Shown: piece by piece, positions 8,914-16,885 of the stretch
How positions within the stretch are numbered: the first letter of the stretch is position 1
Layout: every line of letters starts with the position of its first letter
Assembly: GCA_016928995.1 (NCBI GenBank)
Contig: JAFGJS010000140.1
Span: forward strand, 1-27,313
DNA length: 27,313 bases
Direction: 5' to 3'
DNA from: Candidatus Sumerlaeota bacterium
Lineage (GTDB): Bacteria; Sumerlaeota; Sumerlaeia; JAFGJS01
Notes under the pieces: generated by a model
The model's database searches: none
Told to the model about the DNA's origin: nothing
What the model saw: only the letters and a program-made list of their open reading frames with translations
Made by a program: the position numbers and the translations under genes

Positions 8914-9019
8914 CTATTTTAGATTTTAGATTGGTGATTTTTGATTCTACATGAATTCAATGGCCAGTGTTTGCAGTCATACAAGCAAATCTAAATTCTA
9001 AATTCAAAAATCTAAAATT
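8914..9019. repeat. A+T-rich imperfect inverted repeat between moxR and the DUF58 gene
   Basis: Almost the whole moxR-DUF58 gap is an imperfect palindrome. The left arm (about 8914-8946) is built of 'TTTTAGATTTTAGATT' and the right arm (about 8987-9019) of 'AATCTAAATTCTAAATTC' and 'AATCTAAAAT'. The arms are complementary over most of about 32 bases around a 40-base, more G+C-balanced centre. It may be a small non-autonomous repeat or an RNA hairpin that changes relative expression of the two genes. Origin unknown. Confidence 0.65.
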
Positions 9020-9030
9020 TGGTTTCGAGC

Positions 9031-9906
9031 ATGATACCCCAGGAAATTCTGAAACAGGTGCGGCGGATTGAACTCGCGACTCGCAAGGCCGTCAACGACG
9101 TGATGGCCGGCGAGTATCACAGCGTTTTCAAAGGCCGCGGCATGGATTTCGACGAGGTGCGTGAGTACCAGCCGGGCGACGAAGTGCGGTCGATCGACTG
9201 GAACGTCTCAGCGCGCATGGGGCGGCCGTATATCAAGCGCTACATGGAAGAGCGCGAGCTGACCGTGATGCTGATGGTGGACGCCAGCGGCTCGCTCGAC
9301 TTCGGCTCCGGTTCGCAAATGAAGGGCAAGACGGCCGTGATGATCTGCGCCTTGCTCGCTTTCGCGGCGATCAAAAACAACGACCAGGTAGGGCTGATCA
9401 TTTTCACCGATGAAGTGGAACTCTACCTTCCGCCGAAGAAGGGGCGCAAGCATGTGCTCCAGGTGATCCGCGAGCTGCTTTACTTCGAGCCGCGGCGGCG
9501 CGGCACGGACATCGGCGGCGCGTTGGAGTATATGAACCGCGTGACCAAGCGCCGCAGCGTGGTATTTCTCGTGTCGGATTTCGCGGATGAGCATCTGTAC
9601 AAGTCGCTGCTGATCGCCAACCGCAAGCATGACTTGGTGGCGTTACGGATTCACGATCAACGCGAAATGGAACTGCCGCCGGTTGGTTTGCTCGAGTTGC
9701 AGGACGCGGAAACCGGCGAAGTGGTGATGCTGGACACGTTCAGCGCCGGTGTGCGGCGATCCTTTGAGCGCAAAGCGAGAGAGACTGCGACAGGATTGGA
9801 GAACTTGTTCAAACGGCTTTCCATCGATTCAGTGGATTTCGAAACGGAGGAAGATTACGTGGAGCCGTTGATTCGTTTCTTCCGCAGACGGGCGCAAAGG
9901 GCATGA
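9031..9906 (+). CDS. DUF58 domain protein (VWA-like), MoxR partner
   Basis: The 291-residue cytosolic protein has the DUF58 core 'GRGMDFDEVREYQPGDEVRS' followed by 'IDWNVSARMGRPYIKRY' (residues about 35-71) and then a VWA-like strand with 'LMVDASGSLDF' (81-91; D84, S86, S88 form a MIDAS-like DxSxS). DUF58 proteins are regularly encoded directly after moxR and before BatA, as here, but their biochemical action is not known. The start is uncertain: ATG 9031 has no strong ribosome site, and a TTG at 9019 in the same frame lies inside the flanking repeat. The gene ends five bases before the next one. Confidence 0.92.
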   Translation: MIPQEILKQVRRIELATRKAVNDVMAGEYHSVFKGRGMDFDEVREYQPGDEVRSIDWNVSARMGRPYIKRYMEERELTVMLMVDASGSLDFGSGSQMKGKTAVMICALLAFAAIKNNDQVGLIIFTDEVELYLPPKKGRKHVLQVIRELLYFEPRRRGTDIGGALEYMNRVTKRRSVVFLVSDFADEHLYKSLLIANRKHDLVALRIHDQREMELPPVGLLELQDAETGEVVMLDTFSAGVRRSFERKARETATGLENLFKRLSIDSVDFETEEDYVEPLIRFFRRRAQRA

Positions 9907-9910
9907 GAAT

Positions 9911-10945
9911 ATGATGTTTCAAATCCACATCCGGCGAATTCTTTTGACTGGTGTCTGGTTTATGGCGTCGCTGGTTTTTTGCGCGACGCAGCCAGATAAG
10001 GTCGAAGTGCATGCGGAGCTCCGACCGCAAAAGGCGGAGGCGGGCGATCCGGTGGAGTACATTGTGACCGCACGCTGGGATGCGAACGCCGTGAGCAAAG
10101 TGTCGCTGCGCAACCGGCCATCGTCGGACACGCTGGAATTGCTCGATTATCAGGCGGGAGATGCGCGGACGCTGAAGGATGGCCGGACGGAAGCGCAATA
10201 CACGATGCGCCTGTTGCCGTTGACTGACGGCGCGATGATTATTCCACCCGCCGAGGTGGAGTATATCGTCAATGGCGAAGATCAATCGCACGTGGCTCAA
10301 TCGCAAGCCGCGCGGCTCGAAGTGTCGTTGACTCCGCCGGAAGATGCGCAGAATCCGGATATCCGCGAGCGGCTGGCTCAAGCATCGGTGGCGCCGGATC
10401 GCACTGTGCTGTACGCCATATTGGCAGGTGGAGCTGTTTTAGCGGCGCTGGCTGGGGTCGTTGGCTGGCTGATTTGGCGCAAGTGGAATAGTCACGTTGC
10501 CGATGTCCCGCGCGAACCCTTGCGGCCGTTGGAGGAAATCGTGCGAGAGCAGCTGGATCAATTGGCGCGCGGCGATCTGCTGATCCAGGGCAAGTACAAG
10601 GAATTCTTTCTGGAACTTTCGCGCATCATGCGATTTTACGCCGGGCAGCGTTTCAACATCCTGGCGCTGGATATGACCAGCTATGAACTGGAAGAGGCGC
10701 TGGCGGACCGGGTGAATCAGGAGCTGCACGATCAATTGCGCGAGTTCAACAGCGATTGCGATCTGGCGAAATTCGCCAAGCATCGCCCCAAGAACGCGCG
10801 GGTGGATCAGTTGCTGCAACTGGCGCACGAGTGGGTGCGCAAGACTTCGCCGTCGATGCGCGACGGGAAGATGACGCCTTCGCCATACGTGAAGAGCGCC
10901 GGCGCGGAAGCGAACGCGGACGTTCATGAGGAGGTTCGCGCATGA
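9911..10945 (+). CDS. BatD-like/DUF4381-like single-pass membrane protein
   Basis: The 344-residue protein has a signal peptide (about 1-25), a beta-sandwich-type exported domain with 'LRPQKAEAGDPVEYIVTARW', a membrane helix (about 165-188, 'AILAGGAVLAALAGVVGWLI'), and a cytosolic helical domain with 'YKEFFLELSRIMRFYAGQRF' and 'TSYELEEAL'. That C-terminal pattern is typical of small membrane proteins between DUF58 and BatA genes. It starts five bases after the DUF58 stop (AAAGGG lies at 9896-9901) and its stop overlaps the BatA start as ATGA, so translation is probably coupled. A second in-frame ATG at 9914 is equally possible. Function is inferred from the operon only. Confidence 0.85.
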   Translation: MMFQIHIRRILLTGVWFMASLVFCATQPDKVEVHAELRPQKAEAGDPVEYIVTARWDANAVSKVSLRNRPSSDTLELLDYQAGDARTLKDGRTEAQYTMRLLPLTDGAMIIPPAEVEYIVNGEDQSHVAQSQAARLEVSLTPPEDAQNPDIRERLAQASVAPDRTVLYAILAGGAVLAALAGVVGWLIWRKWNSHVADVPREPLRPLEEIVREQLDQLARGDLLIQGKYKEFFLELSRIMRFYAGQRFNILALDMTSYELEEALADRVNQELHDQLREFNSDCDLAKFAKHRPKNARVDQLLQLAHEWVRKTSPSMRDGKMTPSPYVKSAGAEANADVHEEVRA

Positions 10946-11970
10946 ACGCATTGCAGACGATTTTCGGCGAAGGCTTCCGGCTGCTGAATCCGGAGTGGCT
11001 GTTGCTGTGGCTGCTGCTGCCCGTGCTCTGGCTGATCGCGCGGCGCAAGGAGCGCGCGAGCCGGGCGGCGTTGCGCTTTTCCACGGTGCAGCCGGCGCAG
11101 GGAGCGCCGCGTTCGTGGACCGTGCCCGGACGCCATGTGGTGAAACTGCTCCGGCTGATAGCGCTCGCGTTTTTGATTTTTGCGCTGGCGCGTCCGCAGC
11201 AAGGCCAGTCGAACAAGCGAGTGCGCGCGGAGGGGATCGCGATCGCGCTGGTCGTGGACTGCTCCGGATCGATGGAACATCAGGACTTCAAGCCCAACCG
11301 GCTGGAGGCGGCGAAGCGGGTGCTGGAGGAATTTGTGGACGGCCGTGAGAACGACCAGATCTGCGTGGTTATTTACGGCAACAGCAGTTTCGTCGCGTGT
11401 CCGATGACGATGGATTACGATGTGCTGAAGGACTTTGTGCGCCGGATAAATTTCCAAATGCTCGGTGAGCAGTTCACCGGAAAAACGGCCATCGGCCTGG
11501 GGCTGGCGCATGCGTTGAACCAATTGCAGCAGACCGGCGCCGAAAGCAAGGTGGCGATCTTGCTGACCGACGGCAAAAACAACGCGGGAGAAGAAATGCC
11601 GCCGCTGAAGGCCGCGGATCTCGCCAAAACCCTGGGTGTGAAGGTGTATACTATCGGCATGGGCGACCCCAACGCCCGCGTGCAACCGCAAGGCTTCGGC
11701 TTCTTCCAGATGACAATGCAGGGATCGGAGCTGGATGAGGAACTGCTCGCCGAGATCGCGCAGAAAACGGGCGGTCGATATTTCCGCGCGACGAACGGCG
11801 AGAAATTAGAGGAGATTTACGCGGCGATCAATAAGATGGAGAAGAAGGAATTTGAACTGCCCACATTCGACAGCTATGACGAGAAGATGGGTTTCTGGGC
11901 GGCGCTGGGATTGGCGCTATTGATGCTGGAATTGCTGCTCGGGTATACGCGATTTTTGAAGTTGCCATAA
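10942..11970 (+). CDS. batA: VWA-domain membrane protein BatA
   Basis: The 342-residue protein has two N-terminal membrane helices (about 17-34 and 66-84), a von Willebrand A domain and a C-terminal helix (about 320-338). The metal-ion-dependent adhesion site is complete: 'VDCSGSM' (D106, S108, S110), T172 in 'GKTAIG' and D200 in 'LLTDGKNN'. Together with BatB it is expected to form a membrane complex driven or remodelled by the MoxR ATPase; the substrate is unknown in the family. The start overlaps the preceding stop as ATGA. A 110-base gap with a perfect inverted repeat follows before BatB. Confidence 0.94.
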   Translation: MNALQTIFGEGFRLLNPEWLLLWLLLPVLWLIARRKERASRAALRFSTVQPAQGAPRSWTVPGRHVVKLLRLIALAFLIFALARPQQGQSNKRVRAEGIAIALVVDCSGSMEHQDFKPNRLEAAKRVLEEFVDGRENDQICVVIYGNSSFVACPMTMDYDVLKDFVRRINFQMLGEQFTGKTAIGLGLAHALNQLQQTGAESKVAILLTDGKNNAGEEMPPLKAADLAKTLGVKVYTIGMGDPNARVQPQGFGFFQMTMQGSELDEELLAEIAQKTGGRYFRATNGEKLEEIYAAINKMEKKEFELPTFDSYDEKMGFWAALGLALLMLELLLGYTRFLKLP

Positions 11971-11975
11971 AATAT

Positions 11976-12048
11976 GTAGGGTGGGCCTTGGCCCACCATC
12001 TTGAATAATGGCTCGATATACGAAATGGTGGGCCAAGGCCCACCCTAC
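11976..12048. repeat. perfect 24-bp inverted repeat with nested palindromes
   Basis: The arms 11976-11999 and 12025-12048 are exact reverse complements. Each arm contains its own palindrome, GGTGGGCC-TT-GGCCCACC in the left one, and the centre is a 25-base spacer. It fills most of the batA-batB gap. The shape is that of a REP/MITE-like palindromic unit or an intercistronic RNA hairpin. There is no T run, so it is not a standard terminator and probably lets transcription pass. Confidence 0.9.
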
Positions 12049-12080
12049 TTCAGGACTCCGATAAAGGAATAGAATAGTCC

Positions 12081-13109
12081 ATGGAATGGCATTCGCCGCA
12101 ACAACTCTATTGGATTTTCGCTTTGCCGCTGCTGATTGCGTTTTTCGTCTGGGCGCTGCGGCGGAAACGGCGATTGCTGGAGCGCTTCGCGTCATGGCCG
12201 ATGATCCAGCTTTTGGCGAGCAATGCGAGCCTGGAGCGGCAGATCATCAAGTTCGGCATGATCACAACCGCCGTTGCGCTGACGATCATCGCGCTGGCGC
12301 GTCCGCAATATGGACGAGTGGAGCGCGAGGTGCTGCGGCGCGGGATGGACATCATCGTGGCCGTGGACGTTTCGACGAGCATGCTGGCGTCCGACATTCC
12401 CCCGACGCGATTGGAGCGGGCGAAACAACAACTTTCGGACTTGATCGACAACATCGAGATGCGCCAGGGCGACCGGGTCGGCATCATGGTCTTCGCCGGC
12501 GACGCTTTCCTGGCGTGCCCATTGACAGTGGATTATTTTATCGCGCGGCAATTCCTGGAATCGGTGAATCCAGCGACCATCGCGCAGCAGGGCACGATGC
12601 TTGGCACGGCGATCCATGAAGCCGTGCGGGCTTTTGAACGGTCCGAATCGGACGGCGACCGCTTGCTGATTATGCTGACCGACGGCGAGGATCAAGGCTC
12701 CGATCCCGCGGCGGCGGCGCAGGCAGCGAAGAGCAAAGGCGTGAAGATCTACACCATCGGCATCGGCTCGGAGCAAGGCGAGCCGATCCGGCTGCCGGAC
12801 GGGAGTTTCAAAAAAGACCAGGATGGCAAGATCGTCACCTCGAGGCTGGATTTCAACACGTTGCAACAAGTCGCGCTGGAGACCGGCGGCAAGGCGATCA
12901 AGGCGCTGGAATCCGGCTTTGAAGAGCTGGAGGTGATCTCGCGCGACATCGAATCGATGAAGCGCGCGCAGCTCTCGACAAAGACCTTCTCGTTAAAGCA
13001 AGAACGCTATCAATGGCTGCTGGCGCCCGCGGCGCTGCTGCTGATGTTTGAAATGCTGATCGGCGTGCGGCGGCGGCTGACTCACGATTGGAAGGGGCGA
13101 TTCGAATGA
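12081..13109 (+). CDS. batB: VWA-domain membrane protein BatB
   Basis: This 342-residue paralogue of BatA has N-terminal helices (about 10-26 and 56-72), a VWA domain with an intact MIDAS ('VDVSTSM', D96/S98/S100; T172 in 'GTMLGT'; D201 in 'LTDGEDQ') and a C-terminal membrane helix ending 'LLMFEMLIGVRRR'. 'DIPPTRLERAKQ' just after the MIDAS is typical of the BatA/BatB group. AAAGGA lies at 12063-12068, a rather long 12 bases before ATG 12081. The stop codon overlaps the BatC start as ATGA. Role: partner of BatA in the membrane complex. Confidence 0.94.
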   Translation: MEWHSPQQLYWIFALPLLIAFFVWALRRKRRLLERFASWPMIQLLASNASLERQIIKFGMITTAVALTIIALARPQYGRVEREVLRRGMDIIVAVDVSTSMLASDIPPTRLERAKQQLSDLIDNIEMRQGDRVGIMVFAGDAFLACPLTVDYFIARQFLESVNPATIAQQGTMLGTAIHEAVRAFERSESDGDRLLIMLTDGEDQGSDPAAAAQAAKSKGVKIYTIGIGSEQGEPIRLPDGSFKKDQDGKIVTSRLDFNTLQQVALETGGKAIKALESGFEELEVISRDIESMKRAQLSTKTFSLKQERYQWLLAPAALLLMFEMLIGVRRRLTHDWKGRFE

Positions 13110-14113
13110 GCGGAAGGCAAGCGCATATCGTCGCATGGGCGGCGCTGTCGTTCTTGATCGCGGCAGGCGGTTTCGCGTTCGCCCGTCCATTGCATCAAGT
13201 CGTCGAAGAAGGCAACAAGCAATATAACGCGGGCGAGTACGACAAGGCGCTGAAGACATACGAGCAGGCGGAAGAGCAGGATCAGGATGCGGCCGAACTG
13301 CGTTTTAATATCGCCAATACGCAGTACCGCCTGGGAGAATTCGGCCCGGCGATGGAGGCGTATCGCGGCGTTTACGATCCGAAAAAAGACTGGTTGAATT
13401 TCGACGCGCAGTTCAACGCCGGAGCGGCGATGTACCGGGATGCGGAAAAGGCCCTGCAGCAAGCGCAACAACCGCAACCGCAGCCGCAGCAGATGCAGCA
13501 GGCGCCGGGCGGACCGGGAATGATGATGCAGCCGCCGGATTTGCAGCCGGCGATGGATAAACTTGAGCAATCGATCGACGCATACCGCCAGCTGTTGCGC
13601 AAACATCCCGGCCACGAGGACGTGAAATATAATTACGCCCAGGCCATGCGGCGTCTGCGCGAACTGAAACAGCAACAGCAACAGCAGCAGCAGCAGAATC
13701 AAGATCAACAACAGGACGACCAGCAGCAAAACGATCAGCAGCAGGACAATCAGCAGCAAAACGATCAACAACAGCAACAAGAAAACCAGGAAAATTCACA
13801 ACAGAACGATCAACAGCAGAATCAGGATCAGCAGCAAAAGCAAGATCAACAAAACAGCGAGGAACAACAGCAACAGGACGAACAACAATCAGAACAGCAA
13901 AAGCAGGATGAGTCGCAACAACAGCAACAAAACGAATCACAGCAGGAGTCGCAGGGTCAGCAAGGCGATCCACAAAAACAGCAGGAGCAGTATTCGCAAA
14001 TGATGGCCGAGCGTCTGCTGAAGCAAATGTTCGGCAAGGACAACGAGGAGCTGTATCAACAGATGCTGATGCAGCAACAGCGCGGCGGTCCGAGCGCGGA
14101 GAAAGATTGGTGA
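13106..14113 (+). CDS. batC: BatC-type TPR protein with long Gln-rich tract
   Basis: The 335-residue protein has a signal peptide (about 1-27, ending 'FAFARP'), TPR-type repeats ('VEEGNKQYNAGEYDKALKTY' and 'FNIANTQYRLGEF', about 32-115), a Pro/Gln/Met-rich linker (about 117-146), another TPR-like helix pair ('QSIDAYRQLLRKHPGHEDVK') and then about 100 residues almost wholly of Q, N, D, E, S and K (about 189-290). A helical tail with 'MMAERLLKQMFGKDNEELYQ' closes it. ATG 13106 has AGGGG at 13093-13097 and overlaps the BatB stop as ATGA; an in-frame ATG at 13088 is rejected because it lies before the ribosome site and signal peptide. TPRs suggest a protein-binding scaffold in the periplasm. Confidence 0.92.
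   Translation: MSGRQAHIVAWAALSFLIAAGGFAFARPLHQVVEEGNKQYNAGEYDKALKTYEQAEEQDQDAAELRFNIANTQYRLGEFGPAMEAYRGVYDPKKDWLNFDAQFNAGAAMYRDAEKALQQAQQPQPQPQQMQQAPGGPGMMMQPPDLQPAMDKLEQSIDAYRQLLRKHPGHEDVKYNYAQAMRRLRELKQQQQQQQQQNQDQQQDDQQQNDQQQDNQQQNDQQQQQENQENSQQNDQQQNQDQQQKQDQQNSEEQQQQDEQQSEQQKQDESQQQQQNESQQESQGQQGDPQKQQEQYSQMMAERLLKQMFGKDNEELYQQMLMQQQRGGPSAEKDW
13668..13990 (+). repeat. CAR-rich low-complexity tract coding for poly-Gln-like region
   Basis: Inside batC the DNA is an irregular run of CAA/CAG with GAT, GAC, AAC and GAA codons. Units such as 'QQQNDQQQ' and 'QQQENQENSQQNDQQ' recur without a fixed period. CAA and CAG are well mixed, so it is not a simple microsatellite; the amino-acid composition appears to be what is kept. 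Confidence 0.85.
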
Positions 14114-14117
14114 CGCA

Positions 14118-16097
14118 ATGAGAGCGCGGTGGATGCGATGGACATTGCCGGTATGTTTAACTGCGGCGGCGGCGTTTTGGATGATGGCTACCGCGGCGCA
14201 GGGACAAGCCTTGCAGCTCACCGCGACCGTGGACTCTCAAACCGTGCCCGAAGGCGGCGTGGTGAATCTGACGTTGATGCTTTCCTCGAACCAATTGGAA
14301 ATCAAGCAATTAGGATCGCTCTTCCCCAACGTTCAAGCCATCGAAGGATTCACACTGCTAGAACGAGGCATGCAGAGCCAAAATTCGAGTTATTCCGTCG
14401 GCTTCAACGGTCAGCCGTCCGTGCAAGCGTCTGTCTCGCAGGAGTTCGCACTAAGGCCGAATGGCAAGGGCACGTTGACGATTCCCCCGTTTCAGACGCG
14501 CTACAAAGGCGCGTTGATTCAATCGAAGCCGATCACGATCCGCGTGTCCGGCGCAGGAAAAGAAGCCAGCGGCATGCCGGAGGAACTGAAACAGGAAGGC
14601 GTTCCGCTGCCCTATTCGCAGCATCAGGGTTTGAACGAATTTCTGCAAAAGGCGCCGATCCTGCTGCGCGCTAGCAGCGATAAGAAAACATATTACGCGG
14701 GCGAGGCGGTCTGGGTGCAATATGAGCTTTGCCTGACGAACCAGATGAAGAAACTGGTGGAGAACAGCAGCAATCGCCTGGCGTCCGAAAGCGTCGACCT
14801 TGGCGTCAAGCAAATGCCGGATCGAAGCGATTTTCAGACGCTCGCTGAGGATGGTCCGCATGCGGATCAATGGGTGCGAAAAAGTTTTGGCGGAATCGAG
14901 TATCAGGTCGCGGATCTATACAGCGCGCTGTTGCTGCCGATGAAACTTGGGAAATTGCGCATCTCGCCCTTTGTCTTAAACGGAGCATACTCCGTGGCGC
15001 GGCAAGGCCGAGGTGGCGACATGTTCAGTTTCGGCTTCGATCCCTTTGGCCGCCAGCAAGTCGGCTTTGCCATACCCTCGGTCGCGCTGGAAATCGAAAT
15101 CCGGCCGTTGCCTCAGGACGGCCGTCCGGAGAATTTCAGCGGCGCGGTCGGTGATTTCACCATCCGCGCGGAACTGGACCGGGACTCAGTCGGCTTGGAT
15201 GAATACGCCGCATTGCGTCTGATCGTCGCGGGCAAGGGCACGCTGTCCACGGTGCAGGAGCCAGATCTGCCGGCCATGCCGCAATTCAAGCAGCATGGTA
15301 ATTTGAGTCGCGAGGAAGTCCCGCGCAAAAATGATCCCTTGCGCGGCGAGGTGGTTTTCGAGGCGGTGTTGCGGCCGAATGAAGCGGGAAAACTGGATAT
15401 TCCTCCTGTCGCTTTCACTTATTTCGATCCGGCAAAAGAGCAATATCGATCCACGCAATCCGAACCGCTAACGCTCAATGTGACGCCGAAGGAAGGGGGA
15501 ATCCAGAATCCGCTTGTCATCTCATTAAACAATGCGCCGGATGCGGATTATTCGAAGGGCCGCCAGACAGTGCAGCTGAATGCGAATGAGATGATGTTCA
15601 TTCAGGAGGAGGGCTTTCAGGGCTTGCGCGCACGCGCGCCATTGGCCTCCGGAACAGTTTATTGGCTGCTTCAACTTTTGCCTGCGGGTTTGGTGTTCGG
15701 CGCCGTATATTTGCGCCGTCAGCGCGAACGTTTGCGCGGAGACGCCGGACTTGCGCGGCGGCGCGGCGCACGAGGAGCGGCCGGCAAGCGGCTGAAAGCC
15801 GCCCGGATCCAGTTGCAGCGGCAAAACGCAGCGGAGTTTTACGCCGAGCTGATCCGCGGAGTGCGAGGTTTTGTGGCGGATAAAACAGGTCTGGCCGCGG
15901 ATGGCCCGACGAATGAAGAGCTTGCGGAGCGGGTGCGGCAATCGAGCAAGGATGACGCCTTGGCCGATGAGTTGCGCGCGTTTCTGGATCAGTGCGATCA
16001 AGCGCGCTATGCGCCCTCGGCGGTCTCGGCGTCGATGGACGAAATGCTGCAGCGCGGTTCGGATTTGATTCAACGATTGTCGAGGACGCTGAAATGA
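14118..16097 (+). CDS. batD: BatD family protein (oxygen-tolerance protein)
   Basis: The 659-residue protein has a signal peptide (about 1-29), a long beta-rich periplasmic part starting 'LTATVDSQTVPEGGVVNLTL' with repeated immunoglobulin-like BatD blocks ('FQTRYKGALIQSKPITIRV', 'SDKKTYYAGEAVWVQYEL'), a membrane helix near 514-533 and a basic linker leading to a cytosolic helical domain ('AAEFYAELIRGVRGFVADKT', 'TNEELAERV'). This is the standard BatD layout. It starts four bases after batC (ATG 14118) and its stop overlaps batE as ATGA. It likely links envelope events to the VWA/MoxR complex; the molecular role is not known for the family. Confidence 0.93.
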   Translation: MRARWMRWTLPVCLTAAAAFWMMATAAQGQALQLTATVDSQTVPEGGVVNLTLMLSSNQLEIKQLGSLFPNVQAIEGFTLLERGMQSQNSSYSVGFNGQPSVQASVSQEFALRPNGKGTLTIPPFQTRYKGALIQSKPITIRVSGAGKEASGMPEELKQEGVPLPYSQHQGLNEFLQKAPILLRASSDKKTYYAGEAVWVQYELCLTNQMKKLVENSSNRLASESVDLGVKQMPDRSDFQTLAEDGPHADQWVRKSFGGIEYQVADLYSALLLPMKLGKLRISPFVLNGAYSVARQGRGGDMFSFGFDPFGRQQVGFAIPSVALEIEIRPLPQDGRPENFSGAVGDFTIRAELDRDSVGLDEYAALRLIVAGKGTLSTVQEPDLPAMPQFKQHGNLSREEVPRKNDPLRGEVVFEAVLRPNEAGKLDIPPVAFTYFDPAKEQYRSTQSEPLTLNVTPKEGGIQNPLVISLNNAPDADYSKGRQTVQLNANEMMFIQEEGFQGLRARAPLASGTVYWLLQLLPAGLVFGAVYLRRQRERLRGDAGLARRRGARGAAGKRLKAARIQLQRQNAAEFYAELIRGVRGFVADKTGLAADGPTNEELAERVRQSSKDDALADELRAFLDQCDQARYAPSAVSASMDEMLQRGSDLIQRLSRTLK

Positions 16098-16879
16098 GAC
16101 ACAAGCGCATGCTGGCGATCGCGGCGTTGACGGCGCTGAGCGCGTGCTCGGCTGGGCTGATGCATTTCGCCTGGCCGCAGCATTCCGGCGGTTATTATAA
16201 GCAGATTTTCCAGGCGGGCAACCAAGCCTTCGTTAACAAGGATTTCGCCGCCGCGCTTGAGCGCTACAAGGAACTGCTCAACATGGAACTCGCAGATCCG
16301 GTTTTATATTTCAACGCGGGCAACGCTTATGCGCAGCTGGGCCAGGCGGGGCGCGCGACGTATATGTATGAAAAGGCGCTGCGCCTCGATCCGCGCGATG
16401 AAGCGGCGGCGTACAATCTGCGCAAGGTGGAGCCGGAAGAGAATCGCCAGACGCCGTTCATCCTGCTGGCGCCGTTCGTGTCGCTCTTACGCTTCCTGAC
16501 GCTGGACGAATGGGCGTGGCTTTTCAGCGCGTTGTGGTTCGCGACAGCGATTTTGATCGCGGCGGCATTGCTGGTGGAGACTGATTTGCCGCGGCGCTAC
16601 AGCAAGTTTTGCGCGTGGATCGTCGGCGCGTTTTGTCTTTTCGCGCTGAGCATGCTGGGCGTCAAGTATCAAACGCAGGTGTTGCACGACGAGGGAATCG
16701 TGTTGGAATACGTGGTGACGCGCGCAGGCCCCAGCGGCGAATTCAACGAGGAATTTAAATTGCCCACGGGCCGCAAGGTGCGCGTGACGCATCAATCGCC
16801 GGAAGGCTGGTGTGAGATCGCGATTCCCGGCGAATCCAAGCAGACATACATCCCGGCTGACAAGCTGGGTCTGCTTTAG
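16094..16879 (+). CDS. batE: BatE-type TPR/SH3 membrane protein
   Basis: The 261-residue protein begins with a signal that fits a lipobox ('LTALSAC', C18), then a TPR unit ('AGNQAFVNKDFAAALERYKE', 'FNAGNAYAQLGQAGRATYMY', about 40-110), two membrane helices (about 140-165 and 175-195) and a C-terminal bacterial SH3-like domain ('GRKVRVTHQSPEGWCEIAIP'). This matches BatE, the usual last gene of the cluster. ATG 16094 overlaps the batD stop as ATGA; a longer frame opening at 15992 lies inside batD and is not used. The stop is six bases from the stop of the convergent helicase-C3-like gene, with no visible terminator between them. Confidence 0.9.
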   Translation: MRHKRMLAIAALTALSACSAGLMHFAWPQHSGGYYKQIFQAGNQAFVNKDFAAALERYKELLNMELADPVLYFNAGNAYAQLGQAGRATYMYEKALRLDPRDEAAAYNLRKVEPEENRQTPFILLAPFVSLLRFLTLDEWAWLFSALWFATAILIAAALLVETDLPRRYSKFCAWIVGAFCLFALSMLGVKYQTQVLHDEGIVLEYVVTRAGPSGEFNEEFKLPTGRKVRVTHQSPEGWCEIAIPGESKQTYIPADKLGLL

Positions 16880-16885
16880 TCTCGA

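Noticed and set aside
13668-13990. CRISPR-like repetition in batC
   Set aside because: The units have no fixed period, no unique spacers and lie in frame within a secreted TPR protein; it is a Gln-rich coding tract.
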